Shown here: piece after piece, positions 52,617-61,939 of the stretch
How the letters are laid out: every line of letters begins with the position of its first letter
Position numbering within the stretch: position 1 is the first letter of the stretch
DNA from: Pseudomonas sp. JUb42
GTDB lineage: Bacteria > Pseudomonadota > Gammaproteobacteria > Pseudomonadales > Pseudomonadaceae
Direction: 5' to 3'
Length of the DNA: 64,000 bases
Assembly (NCBI RefSeq): GCF_024807945.1
Contig: NZ_JANUFD010000007.1
Location: 124,001 to 188,000 of the forward strand
Program-made: the position numbers and the translations under genes
The notes under the pieces: model-generated
The model's database searches: none
What the model was told of the DNA's origin: nothing
Seen by the model: only the letters and a program-made list of their open reading frames with translations

Positions 52617-54149
52617 TTACAGGCTCGGCAACACACCCGCCGGCACCAGCTCATTCAGGCACGCCGAAGACAGCAGCTCACTGGCCGCTTCGATATCCGG
52701 TGCAAAGAAGCGGTCCTTGTCATAGTGCGCCACCTTGTCACGCAGGGTAGTGCGGGCTTTTTCAAGTTTGACTGAGGTCTTCAGGCCATTACGCAGGTCC
52801 AGGCCCTGGCAGGCTGCCAGCCATTCCACGGCGAGAATACCGCGAGTGTTTTCCGCCATTTCCCACAGACGTTTACCCGCAGCTGGCGCCATGGAGACGT
52901 GGTCTTCCTGGTTGGCCGACGTCGGCAGGCTGTCGACGCTGTGCGGATGCGACAGCGCCTTGTTTTCACTGGCCAGGGCCGCAGCCGTAACCTGGGCGAT
53001 CATGAAGCCGGAGTTGACCCCGCCATTGGCCACCAGGAATGGCGGCAGTTGCGACATGTGCTTGTCCATCATCAGCGAGATACGGCGTTCGCTCAGAGAA
53101 CCGATTTCCGCCAGGGCAAGGGCGAGGTTGTCGGCAGCCATGGCGACAGGTTCTGCGTGGAAGTTGCCGCCGGAGATCACTTCGTTTTCTGCAGCGAATA
53201 CCAGCGGGTTGTCGGATACCGCGTTGGCTTCCACTGACAGCACTTCAGCAGCCTGGCGCAATTGGGTCAGGCAAGCGCCCATGACTTGCGGCTGGCAGCG
53301 CAGGGAGTAGGGGTCCTGAACCTTGTCGCAATCACGGTGAGAGTCGGAGACTTCGCTGCTCTCGCCCAGCAGCTCGCGATAGCAGGCGGCGGCATCGATC
53401 TGGCCGCGCTGGCCACGGGCGGCATGGATGCGCGCATCGAACGGCGAACGCGAGCCGAGCACGGCTTCCACGGTCAGGGCGCCGCAGGACAGCGCGGCAG
53501 CGAACAGGTCTTCACCTTCGAACAGGCCACGCAGGGCATAGGCGGTGGACACCTGGGTGCCGTTGAGCAGTGCCAGGCCCTCCTTGGCCGCCAGGGTCAG
53601 GGGCTTGAGACCAGCCACGGCGAGGGCATCGACGGCATTCAGCCATTTGCCCTTGTGGCGAGCCTTGCCTTCACCCAGCAGCACCAACGACATGTGCGCC
53701 AATGGCGCGAGGTCGCCGGAAGCGCCCACGGAACCCTTGAGCGGAATGTGCGGATACACCTGGGCATTGATCAGCGCGATCAGAGCATCGATCACCACCC
53801 GGCGAATCCCGGAGAAGCCGCGGCTCAGGCTGTTGACCTTGAGCACCATGATCAGACGCACCAGCTCATCGCTGATCGGCACGCCGACACCGGCGGCATG
53901 GGACAGCACCAGGGAGCGTTGCAGGTTTTCCAGGTCGGCGCTGGCGATGCGGGTCGATGCCAGCAGGCCGAAGCCAGTGTTGATGCCGTAGGCGGTGCGG
54001 TTCTCGGCCAGGATCTGCTCGACGCAGGCCACGCTGTCTTTAATCTGTTGGTCGGCGCTGCCGTCCAGCTTCAGGGTCAGGGGCTGGAGGTAGATATCCC
54101 GCAGTTGGCTCAGGGTCAGTTGGCCTGGGATCAGATTCAGTTGGTTCAC
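52617..54149 (-). CDS. hutH: Histidine ammonia-lyase HutH
   Basis: A 510-residue enzyme converting histidine to urocanate and ammonia. The Ala143-Ser144-Gly145 triad in [16 protein letters not shown] cyclises to the MIO electrophile; the active-site Tyr lies in [12 protein letters not shown] near residues 50-61, and [11 protein letters not shown] and [12 protein letters not shown] are conserved. The start is GTG 54149 with an AGGAG site. 99 bp after hutV. Only one hutH-like gene is in view; some Pseudomonas carry two. Confidence 0.96.
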   Translation of the reverse strand: MNQLNLIPGQLTLSQLRDIYLQPLTLKLDGSADQQIKDSVACVEQILAENRTAYGINTGFGLLASTRIASADLENLQRSLVLSHAAGVGVPISDELVRLIMVLKVNSLSRGFSGIRRVVIDALIALINAQVYPHIPLKGSVGASGDLAPLAHMSLVLLGEGKARHKGKWLNAVDALAVAGLKPLTLAAKEGLALLNGTQVSTAYALRGLFEGEDLFAAALSCGALTVEAVLGSRSPFDARIHAARGQRGQIDAAACYRELLGESSEVSDSHRDCDKVQDPYSLRCQPQVMGACLTQLRQAAEVLSVEANAVSDNPLVFAAENEVISGGNFHAEPVAMAADNLALALAEIGSLSERRISLMMDKHMSQLPPFLVANGGVNSGFMIAQVTAAALASENKALSHPHSVDSLPTSANQEDHVSMAPAAGKRLWEMAENTRGILAVEWLAACQGLDLRNGLKTSVKLEKARTTLRDKVAHYDKDRFFAPDIEAASELLSSACLNELVPAGVLPSL

Positions 54150-54248
54150 GTCGATACTCCTGGAAAATTGGCTGCCGCTGGCTCAGAGCTGGCTCCTGCA
54201 TGCCCTGCGCTTGTGGCGCATGAGCTGCGGCGTGTGGTGATGTCCTGT

Positions 54249-55079
54249 TTAAAGCGTTGCCACCCGGCGCTGGACGAAACGGTCAACGTAATCGTCGGCA
54301 GGCGTGTGGAGGATTTCTTTTGGCGTGCCGACCTGGATTAACCGCCCGTCCTTGAGGATCGCAATGCGGTTGCCGATGCGCACGGCCTCATCGAGGTCAT
54401 GGGTAATGAAGACGATGGTCTTTTGCAAAGTCTTCTGCAATTCCAGCAACTGGTCCTGCATCTCGGCGCGGATCAACGGGTCGAGGGCGCTGAAGGCCTC
54501 GTCCATCAAGATCACATCGGTGTCGGCAGCCAAGGCACGCGCCAGACCGACCCGCTGGCGCATGCCGCCGGACAGCTGGTGCGGATACTTGTTCTCGTAG
54601 CCTTTGAGGCCCACGGTGCTGATCCAGTGCAGGGCACGCTCGGCGCAGAACGCCTTGGTTTCACCGCGCACTTTCAGGCCGTAGGCGACGTTGTCGAGCA
54701 CGGTTTTGTGGGGCAGCAGGCCAAAGCTCTGGAACACCATGCTGATCTTCTTGCGGCGAAATTGGCGCAGGGCTTCCATGTCGTAGCGCAGGATGTCCTC
54801 GCCATCGACCAGGATTTCGCCGCTGGTCGGGTCGATCAGGCGATTGAAGTGGCGCACCAGGGTCGACTTGCCGGAGCCGGACAGGCCCATGATGACGAAG
54901 ATTTCGCCGCTGCCGATGGACAGCGACAAATCGTTCACACCCACCACGCAGCCGGTATCGGCCAGGACCTGATCCTTGCTCTTGCCTTGCTTGATCATCG
55001 CCAGTGCGTCTTTCTCGCGGCTGCCGAAAATCTTGAATACGTTACGAACTTCGATCTTGTTCATCTGCGCGCCATTCAT
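54249..55079 (-). CDS. hutV: Histidine ABC transporter ATPase HutV
   Basis: A 276-residue ATPase of the ProV/OpuA branch: Walker [11 protein letters not shown] near residues 64-73, Q-loop [17 protein letters not shown], signature [16 protein letters not shown], Walker [15 protein letters not shown] and [10 protein letters not shown]. The N-terminal helix [17 protein letters not shown] is typical of the betaine-type ATPases. It overlaps hutW by four bases. Its place among hut genes argues for histidine as substrate, as shown for HutXWV of other Pseudomonas; betaine-like substrates cannot be excluded by sequence. Confidence 0.9.
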   Translation of the reverse strand: MNGAQMNKIEVRNVFKIFGSREKDALAMIKQGKSKDQVLADTGCVVGVNDLSLSIGSGEIFVIMGLSGSGKSTLVRHFNRLIDPTSGEILVDGEDILRYDMEALRQFRRKKISMVFQSFGLLPHKTVLDNVAYGLKVRGETKAFCAERALHWISTVGLKGYENKYPHQLSGGMRQRVGLARALAADTDVILMDEAFSALDPLIRAEMQDQLLELQKTLQKTIVFITHDLDEAVRIGNRIAILKDGRLIQVGTPKEILHTPADDYVDRFVQRRVATL

Positions 55080-55927
55080 TTGCTCGCCTCATGCCGGGGC
55101 CTGCCGTAGGCCTGGGTAATGCGGTCAATGACTACCGCGAGAATCACAATGGCCAGGCCGGCTTCGAGACCGCGGCCGACGTTGAGGGTCTGGATACCGA
55201 TCAGTACATCTTCGCCCAGGCCACGGGCACCGATCATCGAGGCAATCACCACCATCGACAGGGCCATCATGGTGGTCTGGTTGATCCCGGCCATGATGCT
55301 CGGCAGGGCCAGGGGCAGTTGCACGCCGAACAGTTGTTGCCAGCGGTTGGCACCGAAAGCGTTGATAGCTTCCATGACTTCGCCGTCCACTTGGCGGATG
55401 CCCAGATCGGTGAGACGGATCAGCGGCGGCGCGGCGTAGATCACCGTGGCGAAGATCGCCGGGACCTTGCCCAGGCCGAACAGCATCAGCACCGGGATCA
55501 GGTAAACGAAGCTGGGCATGGTCTGCATGATGTCCAGCAAGGGCATCAGGATCGAGCGCAGGCGATTGCTGCGGGCCGAAAGAATTCCCAGGGGAATACC
55601 GATCAGCACGGAAATGATCGTGGCCACCATCATCAGGGCCAGAGTCTGCATCAGCTTGTCCCACAGGCCGACCGCGCCGACCAGGAACAGCAGGCCGACG
55701 ATTGCCACGGTACTGGTGACTTTGCGCGTGGCGTGCCAGGCAATACCGCCGACAATTGCCAGCATCAACCACCAGGGCGCCATGCGCAGCAGGCCTTCCA
55801 GATTGACGATGGCCCACAGCAGGGTGTCGGAGATCTGCCGAAACACATCGCCATAATTGGTGACCAGGGAATCGACCCAGCCATTTACCCAGTTGGCGAT
55901 TGAGAAGGTAAAGCTTTCGGGGAACAT
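55076..55927 (-). CDS. hutW: Histidine ABC transporter permease HutW
   Basis: A 283-residue permease of the ProW type, with six membrane segments after a short N-terminal helix ([22 protein letters not shown]). The coupling loop is [24 protein letters not shown] near residues 184-207, and [25 protein letters not shown] near 212-236 is characteristic of the family. Starts with ATG 55927 and overlaps the hutV start by four bases. Works with HutX and HutV. Confidence 0.92.
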   Translation of the reverse strand: MFPESFTFSIANWVNGWVDSLVTNYGDVFRQISDTLLWAIVNLEGLLRMAPWWLMLAIVGGIAWHATRKVTSTVAIVGLLFLVGAVGLWDKLMQTLALMMVATIISVLIGIPLGILSARSNRLRSILMPLLDIMQTMPSFVYLIPVLMLFGLGKVPAIFATVIYAAPPLIRLTDLGIRQVDGEVMEAINAFGANRWQQLFGVQLPLALPSIMAGINQTTMMALSMVVIASMIGARGLGEDVLIGIQTLNVGRGLEAGLAIVILAVVIDRITQAYGRPRHEASK

Positions 55928-56023
55928 AGAGGGCTCTCAGTCAAATAGGCTTGGCGAGCAAAGGCTCCGCCCGCAGAGGCCGTTCGCCCCTTATATACCG
56001 GGGCGAACAGACCCTGGGCTGGC

Positions 56024-56989
56024 TTACAGCGAAGCGTCTACCTTCTTCGCGGCATCGGCGCTGACCCACTGGTGCCAGACTTCCGGATGCTCTTTCAGGA
56101 AAATCTTCGCCAGCTTAGGCGATTCGATACGGTCTTTGGTCATGCGTGCCAGGTTCTGGTTCAACAGATCGATGGGCAGATTGACCTTTTCCAGTACCGC
56201 GACCAGTTCCGGAGCCTGTTCGTGGAAGGCCTTGGACAGACCGACCTTGATGTCGATGGTCTTGTTCACGCCAGCTTTTTCTTCCAGGCGCACCATGTCG
56301 ACTTCACCCATCAGCGGCGTTGGCGACCAGTAGTAGGCCAGGATCGGCTCGCCACGCTTGTAGCTCGACAGGATGGCTGCATCCAGGGCCGGGCCGGTGC
56401 CTGGGCGGAAGTTGGTGTACTTGTCTTCCAGGCCATAGCTTTTCAGCATCTCGCTGTTTTCCAGCTCGCAGGTCCAGCCGGCCGGGCAGTTGTAGAAGCG
56501 GCCTTTGCCTGGCTCTTCGGCATCCTTGAACAGGGCCTGGTACTTGGCCAGGTCGCCGATGGACTTGAGGTCAGGTGCCTTGGCAGCCAGTTTGCGCTTG
56601 GCGTCGCCTTCGATCACGTAGCGCGGTACATACCAGCCTTCGATGGCGCCGACAATCGGTGCCCCGACGCCGACGACTTTGCCGGCGGCAGCGGCCTTGT
56701 TCCAGACCTCGCTGCGGCCAACCCATTCTTCGGCAAAAATCTGGATGTCATTGGAACTCAGGGCGTTTTCCATGGTGATGGAGTTGCCGGGCAACGAATC
56801 CACTTTGCAGCCATAGCCCTTGTCCAACACGACTTTGAGCACGTCGGTCAGCAGCATGGCGCTTTCCCAGTTCAGTTCGGCAAACTTCACTTCCTTGCCC
56901 GATTCGCACCAGCCAGCCGCCTGGCTCGCGCCACTGGCGAGCAGGCCGACTGAAAGTAAAGTCGTCAGCAGGGCCTTTTTCGTTTTCAT
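56024..56989 (-). CDS. hutX: Histidine-binding periplasmic protein HutX
   Basis: A 321-residue OpuAC/ProX-like solute-binding protein. Signal peptide of about 24 residues (MKTKKALLTTLLSVGLLASG, cleavage near SQAA), then WCESGKEVKFAELNWESAML with the conserved aromatic residues, and FAEEWVGRSEVWNKAA. The start at 56989 is placed at the signal peptide; the frame is open upstream. First of hutXWV; the gap to hutU carries a REPIN. In this operon a secondary histidine permease (hutT), present in many Pseudomonas hut clusters, is not found. Confidence 0.9.
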   Translation of the reverse strand: MKTKKALLTTLLSVGLLASGASQAAGWCESGKEVKFAELNWESAMLLTDVLKVVLDKGYGCKVDSLPGNSITMENALSSNDIQIFAEEWVGRSEVWNKAAAAGKVVGVGAPIVGAIEGWYVPRYVIEGDAKRKLAAKAPDLKSIGDLAKYQALFKDAEEPGKGRFYNCPAGWTCELENSEMLKSYGLEDKYTNFRPGTGPALDAAILSSYKRGEPILAYYWSPTPLMGEVDMVRLEEKAGVNKTIDIKVGLSKAFHEQAPELVAVLEKVNLPIDLLNQNLARMTKDRIESPKLAKIFLKEHPEVWHQWVSADAAKKVDASL

Positions 56990-57121
56990 TGTTTTGACGC
57001 TCCTAATCATCTGAAGGTAGTGCGGCAGTCGAAAAGGCATCCAGCCTGTGGATGGGGCTTATGGCTGCCCCCTTCCTGTGTCGTTCTGATTGCAACGTCT
57101 GAATTGTGGAACCTAACCCCG

Positions 57122-57211
57122 TTGGAGCCGGGCTTGCCCGCGAATGCGATTTTTCAACCGAGAAAAATTTGGCGGATGTACCGGCCTTTTCGCGGGCAAG
57201 CCCGGCTCCAA
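57122..57211. repeat. REPIN-like inverted pair, 'GGAGCCGGGCTTGCCCGCGAA' class
   Basis: TTGGAGCCGGGCTTGCCCGC on the left and GCGGGCAAGCCCGGCTCCAA on the right. Lies between hutU and hutX. Confidence 0.9.
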
Positions 57212-57237
57212 CAGATATCAACGGTTTCGTGTGCGGA

Positions 57238-58935
57238 TCAGCCCGTGATCATCGGCAGATTCAGTCCCTGTTCCTTGGCGCAATCAATGGCGATCTGGTA
57301 ACCGGCATCGGCGTGGCGCATGACACCGGTCGCCGGGTCGTTGTGCAGCACGCGAGCAATACGCTCGGCCGCTTCGTCGGTGCCGTCACAGACGATGACC
57401 ATGCCCGAATGCTGCGAGAAGCCCATGCCGACGCCGCCGCCGTGGTGCAGGGACACCCAGGTCGCGCCGCTGGCGGTGTTGAGCAGGGCGTTGAGCAGTG
57501 GCCAGTCGGACACTGCATCAGAGCCGTCGCGCATCGATTCGGTTTCACGGTTCGGGCTGGATACCGAGCCGGAGTCCAGGTGGTCGCGACCGATTACCAC
57601 CGGTGCGGACAGCTCGCCGCTGCGGACCATTTCGTTGAACGCCAGGCCCAGCTTGGCGCGCTGGCCCAGGCCGACCCAGCAGATACGTGCCGGCAGGCCT
57701 TGGAAGCTGATGCGCTCGCGGGCCATGTCCAGCCAGTTGTGCAGGTGAGCGTCGTCCGGGATCAGTTCCTTGACCTTGGCGTCGGTCTTGTAGATGTCTT
57801 GCGGGTTGCCCGACAGCGCGGCCCAGCGGAAAGGGCCTACGCCACGGCAGAACAGAGGACGAATGTAGGCGGGAACGAAGCCCGGGAAGTCGAAGGCATT
57901 GGCCACGCCTTCTTCCTTGGCCATCTGACGGATGTTGTTGCCGTAGTCGAAGGTCGGCACGCCAGCTTTCTGAAAGGCCAGCATGGCTTCGACGTGCTCG
58001 GCCATCGATTGCTTGGCGGCCTTGACCACGGCGGCAGGCTCGGTGATGGCGCGGGCGCGGTACTCGTCCCAGCTCCAGCCTTTTGGCAGGTAGCCGTTGA
58101 GCGGGTCGTGGGCGCTGGTCTGGTCGGTGACCATGTCCGGGCGCACACCACGGCGGACCATTTCCGGGAGGATTTCAGCCGCGTTGCCGCACAGAGCGAT
58201 GGAGATGGCCTTGCCTTCGGCGGTGTATTTGGCGATACGCGCCAGGGCGTCGTCCAGGTCAGTGGCCTGTTCGTCGACGTAGCGGGTCTTGAGGCGGAAG
58301 TCGATGCGGCTCTGCTGGCATTCGATGTTCAGCGAGCAGGCGCCGGCCATACCGGCGGCCAGCGGTTGTGCGCCACCCATGCCACCCAGGCCTGCAGTCA
58401 GTACCCACTTGCCTTTGAGACTGCCGTTGTAATGCTGGCGACCGGCTTCGACGAAGGTTTCGTAGGTGCCCTGAACGATGCCCTGGCTGCCGATGTAGAT
58501 CCAGCTGCCGGCGGTCATCTGGCCGTACATGGCCAGGCCCTTGGCATCCAGTTCGTTGAAGTGTTCCCAGTTGGCCCAGTGCGGTACCAGGTTGGAGTTG
58601 GCAATCAGCACCCGTGGCGCATTGCTGTGGGTCTTGAATACGCCGACCGGCTTGCCGGACTGCACCAGCAGGGTCTCGTCGTCATTCAGGTTGGTCAGGC
58701 TTTCGACGATCTTGTCGTAGCATTCCCAGTTGCGTGCGGCACGGCCGATACCGCCGTAGACCACCAGCTCGTTGGGGTTTTCCGCGACTTCCGGGTCAAG
58801 GTTGTTCATCAGCATGCGCAGCGGTGCTTCGGTCAACCAGCTCTTGGCGGTCAGCGTAGTGCCACGGGCAGCGCGGACTTCGACGTTACGATGCCGGGTC
58901 CATTTTTGATTCAAGTCTTGATTATTCTCAGTCAC
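57238..58935 (-). CDS. hutU: Urocanate hydratase HutU
   Basis: A 565-residue enzyme hydrating urocanate to imidazolonepropionate with a tightly bound NAD cofactor acting as electrophile. The NAD-binding loop [12 protein letters not shown] is at residues 182-193; the conserved Cys region [15 protein letters not shown] and the C-terminal [16 protein letters not shown] are present. Start is GTG 58935, preceded by AGGAG at 8 bp. First gene of the hutU-X-W-V-H-I-G transcript; upstream are a HutC-type dyad and a sigma-54-like motif. Length is close to the usual 557-561. Confidence 0.96.
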   Translation of the reverse strand: MTENNQDLNQKWTRHRNVEVRAARGTTLTAKSWLTEAPLRMLMNNLDPEVAENPNELVVYGGIGRAARNWECYDKIVESLTNLNDDETLLVQSGKPVGVFKTHSNAPRVLIANSNLVPHWANWEHFNELDAKGLAMYGQMTAGSWIYIGSQGIVQGTYETFVEAGRQHYNGSLKGKWVLTAGLGGMGGAQPLAAGMAGACSLNIECQQSRIDFRLKTRYVDEQATDLDDALARIAKYTAEGKAISIALCGNAAEILPEMVRRGVRPDMVTDQTSAHDPLNGYLPKGWSWDEYRARAITEPAAVVKAAKQSMAEHVEAMLAFQKAGVPTFDYGNNIRQMAKEEGVANAFDFPGFVPAYIRPLFCRGVGPFRWAALSGNPQDIYKTDAKVKELIPDDAHLHNWLDMARERISFQGLPARICWVGLGQRAKLGLAFNEMVRSGELSAPVVIGRDHLDSGSVSSPNRETESMRDGSDAVSDWPLLNALLNTASGATWVSLHHGGGVGMGFSQHSGMVIVCDGTDEAAERIARVLHNDPATGVMRHADAGYQIAIDCAKEQGLNLPMITG

Positions 58936-59060
58936 GAAAAAAACTCCTCAGCGATCGATCCAGAAACCAGCCCGATGATGGGCGAGGACCTGCCTCGCAG
59001 GTCCGAATTCGTTGGGGTGGCGCATGGTGCTTCTTTGTAGCTCATGCGCACACATCTTTA

Positions 59061-59074
59061 CTTGTACATACAAG
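59061..59074. promoter_or_regulatory. HutC operator-like dyad upstream of hutU
   Basis: CTTGTACATACAAG, a 14-bp near-perfect palindrome identical in reverse complement (CTTGTATGTACAAG) to the sequence I recall for the P. putida hut operator. HutC represses hut genes until urocanate binds. Confidence 0.8.
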
Positions 59075-59199
59075 CATATGCAATTGAAAGACCAACTTGG
59101 TTTTTTTGAGTTGGACGTACTTCGATATCCGGCTCAAGGCCTTTGTTGCAAAGGCTTTCAGAGAAGCCAGCTGCGTGCGGCGGGAACGCTTGCAGGAAG

Positions 59200-59214
59200 G
59201 CAAAGCTGTTACCG
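59200..59214 (-). promoter_or_regulatory. Possible sigma-54 promoter of hutU
   Basis: On the minus strand CGGTAACAGCTTTGC has GG and GC exactly 10 bp apart and a good TTTGC -12 box. It lies about 265 bp upstream of the hutU start. Consistent with CbrAB/NtrBC control of hut genes in Pseudomonas, but a by-eye match only. Confidence 0.38.
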
Positions 59215-59265
59215 TGACGGGTTTTTGCGTCATTCTGGGGCGTCAGGTAACACAGTGGTGCGTGC

Positions 59266-59958
59266 TTAGATGACCTTCACCGCGCGACCAATGAACTGGA
59301 TAGGCCCGGTAGGTTTGCCGATGGGTGAGCCGGTGGGTTTTTCCAGGGTCAGCTCGAATAGCTGGTTGGGTTGCAGGGGCGGCAGCTTGTCGAGGGGAAC
59401 GTGCAGGGTCTCGCCAGGCTTGACCAGCCCCAGGGAAACCGGGCCTTGCCAGCCATCGGCTTTGGTCCAGAATTCCAATGCTTTATCCGCCGGGACTTCG
59501 GCGACGCCCAGCGGAATCAGTTGGATTTCCTTATTGTTGGCAGCCTGTATTACCCAGCCTGGAGCCTTGTCCTGCGGCGCGACCAGGACCACCAGCCAAG
59601 ACGGTGAGGGCGCAGGGCGAATGGCAAGGTTCACACCCAGAACCAGGGTGGCTGCCAGACCTGCGCCAGCCAGACCGCGCCAGACTGCCAGGCTGTCCCA
59701 CCAGCGTGTCGGAGCGGTGCCGCCGGGATTGAGATTGTCCAGGCTGCGCTCAAGTCGTGCCCACAGATTGGCCGGTGGCGTGACCGGTGCTGCCAGCGCG
59801 GTCAGGGGCAGCAGGCGTGCTTCCCAGGCATCGACGGCGGCCTGCAATTGCGGCTCGCGGCTCAGGCGTTGTTCAACCTCTCGGCGCTGACGGGGCGACA
59901 GGGTGCCGAGCACATATTCGCCGGCCAGGCTGTGGATATCGTCTGTGGGTGTATTCAT
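59266..59958 (-). CDS. Anti-sigma-K-like (RskA-type) membrane protein
   Basis: A 230-residue anti-sigma factor. Residues 1-50 are the cytoplasmic sigma-binding part, with HSLAGEYVLGTLSPRQRREV typical of anti-sigma-K proteins and no zinc-binding HxxxCxxC. One membrane helix (WRGLAGAGLAATLVLGVNLAI, about residues 92-112) leads to a periplasmic RskA domain (WLVVLVAPQDKAPGWVIQAA; ADKALEFWTKADGW). It overlaps the sigma factor gene by four bases, so the pair is made together. The signal sensed is unknown; release usually requires stepwise proteolysis. Confidence 0.9.
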   Translation of the reverse strand: MNTPTDDIHSLAGEYVLGTLSPRQRREVEQRLSREPQLQAAVDAWEARLLPLTALAAPVTPPANLWARLERSLDNLNPGGTAPTRWWDSLAVWRGLAGAGLAATLVLGVNLAIRPAPSPSWLVVLVAPQDKAPGWVIQAANNKEIQLIPLGVAEVPADKALEFWTKADGWQGPVSLGLVKPGETLHVPLDKLPPLQPNQLFELTLEKPTGSPIGKPTGPIQFIGRAVKVI

Positions 59959-60512
59959 CCGATGCACTCGCGCAATGCGTTCAGGCTGCGTTTGATCCAG
60001 GCCTTGACCGTGCCCAGGGGCGCGCCGATCTTCTGCGCAATTTCCTGATGGGTGTAACCGTCCACGTAAGCGTGAAACACACAGTTGCGGCGCACCGGTT
60101 CCAGTTGTTCCAGGCAATGCTGCACGCGGCCGGGGTTGGCGCGCCAGTCGAAAGAGTCGGTGGTTTCCTGCCAGCCCTCGAGGGTTGCTTCGCTTTGCTC
60201 AAGATCGTCATCGCCGCTGACTTCCCAGGTCTTGTCGCGCAAGACATTCAGGGCCAGGTGGCGGGTCAGGCTGAAGATCCAGCCACGGGCCGAGCCGCGG
60301 GTCTGATCGAAGCTCGCGGCACGTGTCCAGATCTTGATGAAAGCGTCATGCACGATGTCCTCGGCCATGCCCTTGTCCCGTACCAGGCGCAAGACCACGC
60401 CCAACAGGCGCGGGCTTTCCTGTTCGTACAGACGCTGCAAGGCCTGCCGCTCGCCGCGGGCGCAGGCATGCAGGGTGGCTTCGTAGTCAAAGCTGGATTC
60501 GTACGAGGACAC
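59955..60512 (-). CDS. ECF-type RNA polymerase sigma factor (SigK-like)
   Basis: A 185-residue sigma factor with region 2 at residues 20-90 (RLYEQESPRLLGVVLRLVRD, AEDIVHDAFIKIW, GSARGWIFSLTRHLALNVLRD) and region 4 at residues 125-180 (RNCVFHAYVDGYTHQEIAQK, GTVKAWIKRSLNALR). No region 3, as in ECF sigmas. Starts at GTG 60512. Controlled by the anti-sigma encoded by the next gene. Target promoters unknown; the DUF3455 gene just upstream on the same strand may be co-regulated. Confidence 0.93.
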   Translation of the reverse strand: MSSYESSFDYEATLHACARGERQALQRLYEQESPRLLGVVLRLVRDKGMAEDIVHDAFIKIWTRAASFDQTRGSARGWIFSLTRHLALNVLRDKTWEVSGDDDLEQSEATLEGWQETTDSFDWRANPGRVQHCLEQLEPVRRNCVFHAYVDGYTHQEIAQKIGAPLGTVKAWIKRSLNALRECIG

Positions 60513-60582
60513 GTCAATCAGTCATCCATGGCCGGGCGTGCGCAGGAGCATAGCCGAGTTCCTGCGCTGCGCGGTCACTGGC

Positions 60583-61104
60583 TCAGTTACTGGCCCAGAA
60601 GATGTAGTCGGCCTGATACTTGACCACTTCCTTGGCGCCTTTGTTGGCGGCGGCACAGGCCGTGGTCGGCGCTACGCCGCCCTTGAGTGCCACGCGCTGG
60701 ATGTAAGCAACACCGTGCATGGCGCCCTTGCCTTCGGCAGGGTTGGCCTTGACCAGTTGATACGGCAGATTGCCTGCGCTGGACGGCGCCACGGCGACTT
60801 GAGTGCCGGTTACTTTCGAGCCGTCTTTGGCTTCCCAGGTGGCCGGTGGGCCGAAATAGTTGCCGACGGCCTTGCCGCTACGGTCATTGAGCACGGCCTT
60901 GGGGCCGACGAAGGTCCACTCCAGCTGACCGGGCATATTGGCCTTGTCGCGGCATTCGTAGGTGATCTCGCCGACGCCGGTGGTTTCCATGCTGATCTTG
61001 TGCCCGGCAGGCACGCGCACGGTTTCCGGCAGATCGGTCTGGGCCAGGGCGACCGGGGCCACACAGATCAGGGCGGTCAGGCAGAGCAAGCGTTTTGCGT
61101 TCAT
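60583..61104 (-). CDS. Secreted DUF3455 protein
   Basis: A 173-residue exported protein with a signal peptide of about 21 residues (MNAKRLLCLTALICVAPVAL, cleavage after AQ). The mature part has VRVPAGHKISMETTGVGEIT, TYECRDKA and FGPPATWEAKDGSKVTGTQV, and PYQLVKANPAEGKGAMHGVAYIQR, the pattern of DUF3455, a periplasmic or cell-surface protein of unknown function that often neighbours ECF sigma genes. Two conserved Cys (YECRDK, TTACAAANKG) may pair. It precedes the sigma gene by 70 bp on the same strand. Confidence 0.85.
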   Translation of the reverse strand: MNAKRLLCLTALICVAPVALAQTDLPETVRVPAGHKISMETTGVGEITYECRDKANMPGQLEWTFVGPKAVLNDRSGKAVGNYFGPPATWEAKDGSKVTGTQVAVAPSSAGNLPYQLVKANPAEGKGAMHGVAYIQRVALKGGVAPTTACAAANKGAKEVVKYQADYIFWASN

Positions 61105-61229
61105 GCAGAAATCTCCAGATAAGTAACCCGCGCTCAGCAGCCTGAATGGCTGCTGGTGGTACTACACGCGGGGACGGGATCTGGATGCAGTGCTTTGAAA
61201 ATATTTTTGGGCGACGGGGAGTTGAGCAG

Positions 61230-61321
61230 TGTGGGAGCGGATTTATCCGCGAAAGCGATATTTCAGGTGGCCAAGATGTGTTGGATGTACCGGCCTTTTC
61301 GCGAATGAATTCGCTCCCACA
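61230..61321. repeat. Hybrid REPIN: two different arm classes
   Basis: The left arm is TGTGGGAGCGGATTTATCCG (the class of 35274) and the right arm CGAATGAATTCGCTCCCACA (the class of 47373). Pairing is therefore imperfect in the middle of the stem. Confidence 0.88.
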
Positions 61322-61342
61322 GAATTTGCTCTCCGTTTGGGC

Positions 61343-61939
61343 TCAGCTGGTTATTTCGCTCAATTCAATCACACAACACCGGCTGGCACTCGGCGCCTGC
61401 AATTCGATTTCCAGCAGGCCCTGGTTGTTATCCACCTGCAGGCAGTCATGCTTGCCCAGCATTTCCCACGGGCTGTTACCAATGCCTACCGCCACTTGCT
61501 CGGCCACGCTGAATAGCAGCAGGGTATTGGCCGAGCTGAACAGGCGCTGCGGCAGGCGTACGTCGAGCCATTGCAGGCGGGCGCTGTAGCGTTGCGGTGC
61601 GTAGATCAGGTTGAAGTCGCGGATCGGGCCGTCGAGCAGGGTGCAGCTGACGGTGCTGTCGCCACTGAAGGCGAACGGGTCCGAGGGCAGCAGTTCGCGG
61701 GAGGTCTGGCCGTCCACGTCCAGGGTCATGCCCGCGCCTTGCAACACGGTAATGATGCGCTGGTAACCGGCGAACACCGAGAAGCCACCCGAGGCTTCGA
61801 TATCGGCAATCGACAGGCGCCAGCCGAAACCGTCCAGGCCAACACCTGCATCCCGGGTGATTTCCTCGGTGCTGCCGCCGCCGTTTTTCCAGGGCATGCG
61901 GGGGTAGTCGACGGCGCGCAGAACAGTGATAGCGGTCAT
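61343..61939 (-). CDS. hutD: HutD-family cupin protein
   Basis: A 198-residue protein of the HutD family, a bicupin. MPWKNGGGSTEEITRDAG near residues 15-32 is the family hallmark, with GFGWRLSIADIEASGGFSVF and RIITVLQGAGMTL following. In P. fluorescens HutD is co-transcribed with hutC and is thought to limit overactivation of hut expression, perhaps by binding formylglutamate; it is not a pathway enzyme. Overlaps hutC by four bases (61936-61939). A REPIN lies downstream. Confidence 0.93.
   Translation of the reverse strand: MTAITVLRAVDYPRMPWKNGGGSTEEITRDAGVGLDGFGWRLSIADIEASGGFSVFAGYQRIITVLQGAGMTLDVDGQTSRELLPSDPFAFSGDSTVSCTLLDGPIRDFNLIYAPQRYSARLQWLDVRLPQRLFSSANTLLLFSVAEQVAVGIGNSPWEMLGKHDCLQVDNNQGLLEIELQAPSASRCCVIELSEITS

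Larger units (their letters stand above)
58936..59265. other. Upstream control region of hutU
   Basis: About 330 bp without a credible gene between the anti-sigma gene and hutU, both on the minus strand. Contains the HutC-type palindrome (59061-59074) and a sigma-54-like motif (59200-59214). No terminator for the anti-sigma gene was recognised. Confidence 0.65.

Noticed and set aside
53262..54341. 359-codon plus-strand frame opposite hutH and the end of hutV
   Set aside because: Antisense shadow; it crosses two real minus-strand genes.
57106..59040. Very long open frame (644 codons) on the plus strand opposite hutU
   Set aside because: It is the antisense shadow of a high-GC gene; the minus strand encodes a full-length urocanate hydratase with NAD-binding motif and a good ribosome site.
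59012..59269. 85-codon plus-strand frame in the hutU upstream region
   Set aside because: Contains the HutC-type palindrome and the sigma-54-like motif; no ribosome site; judged a control region.
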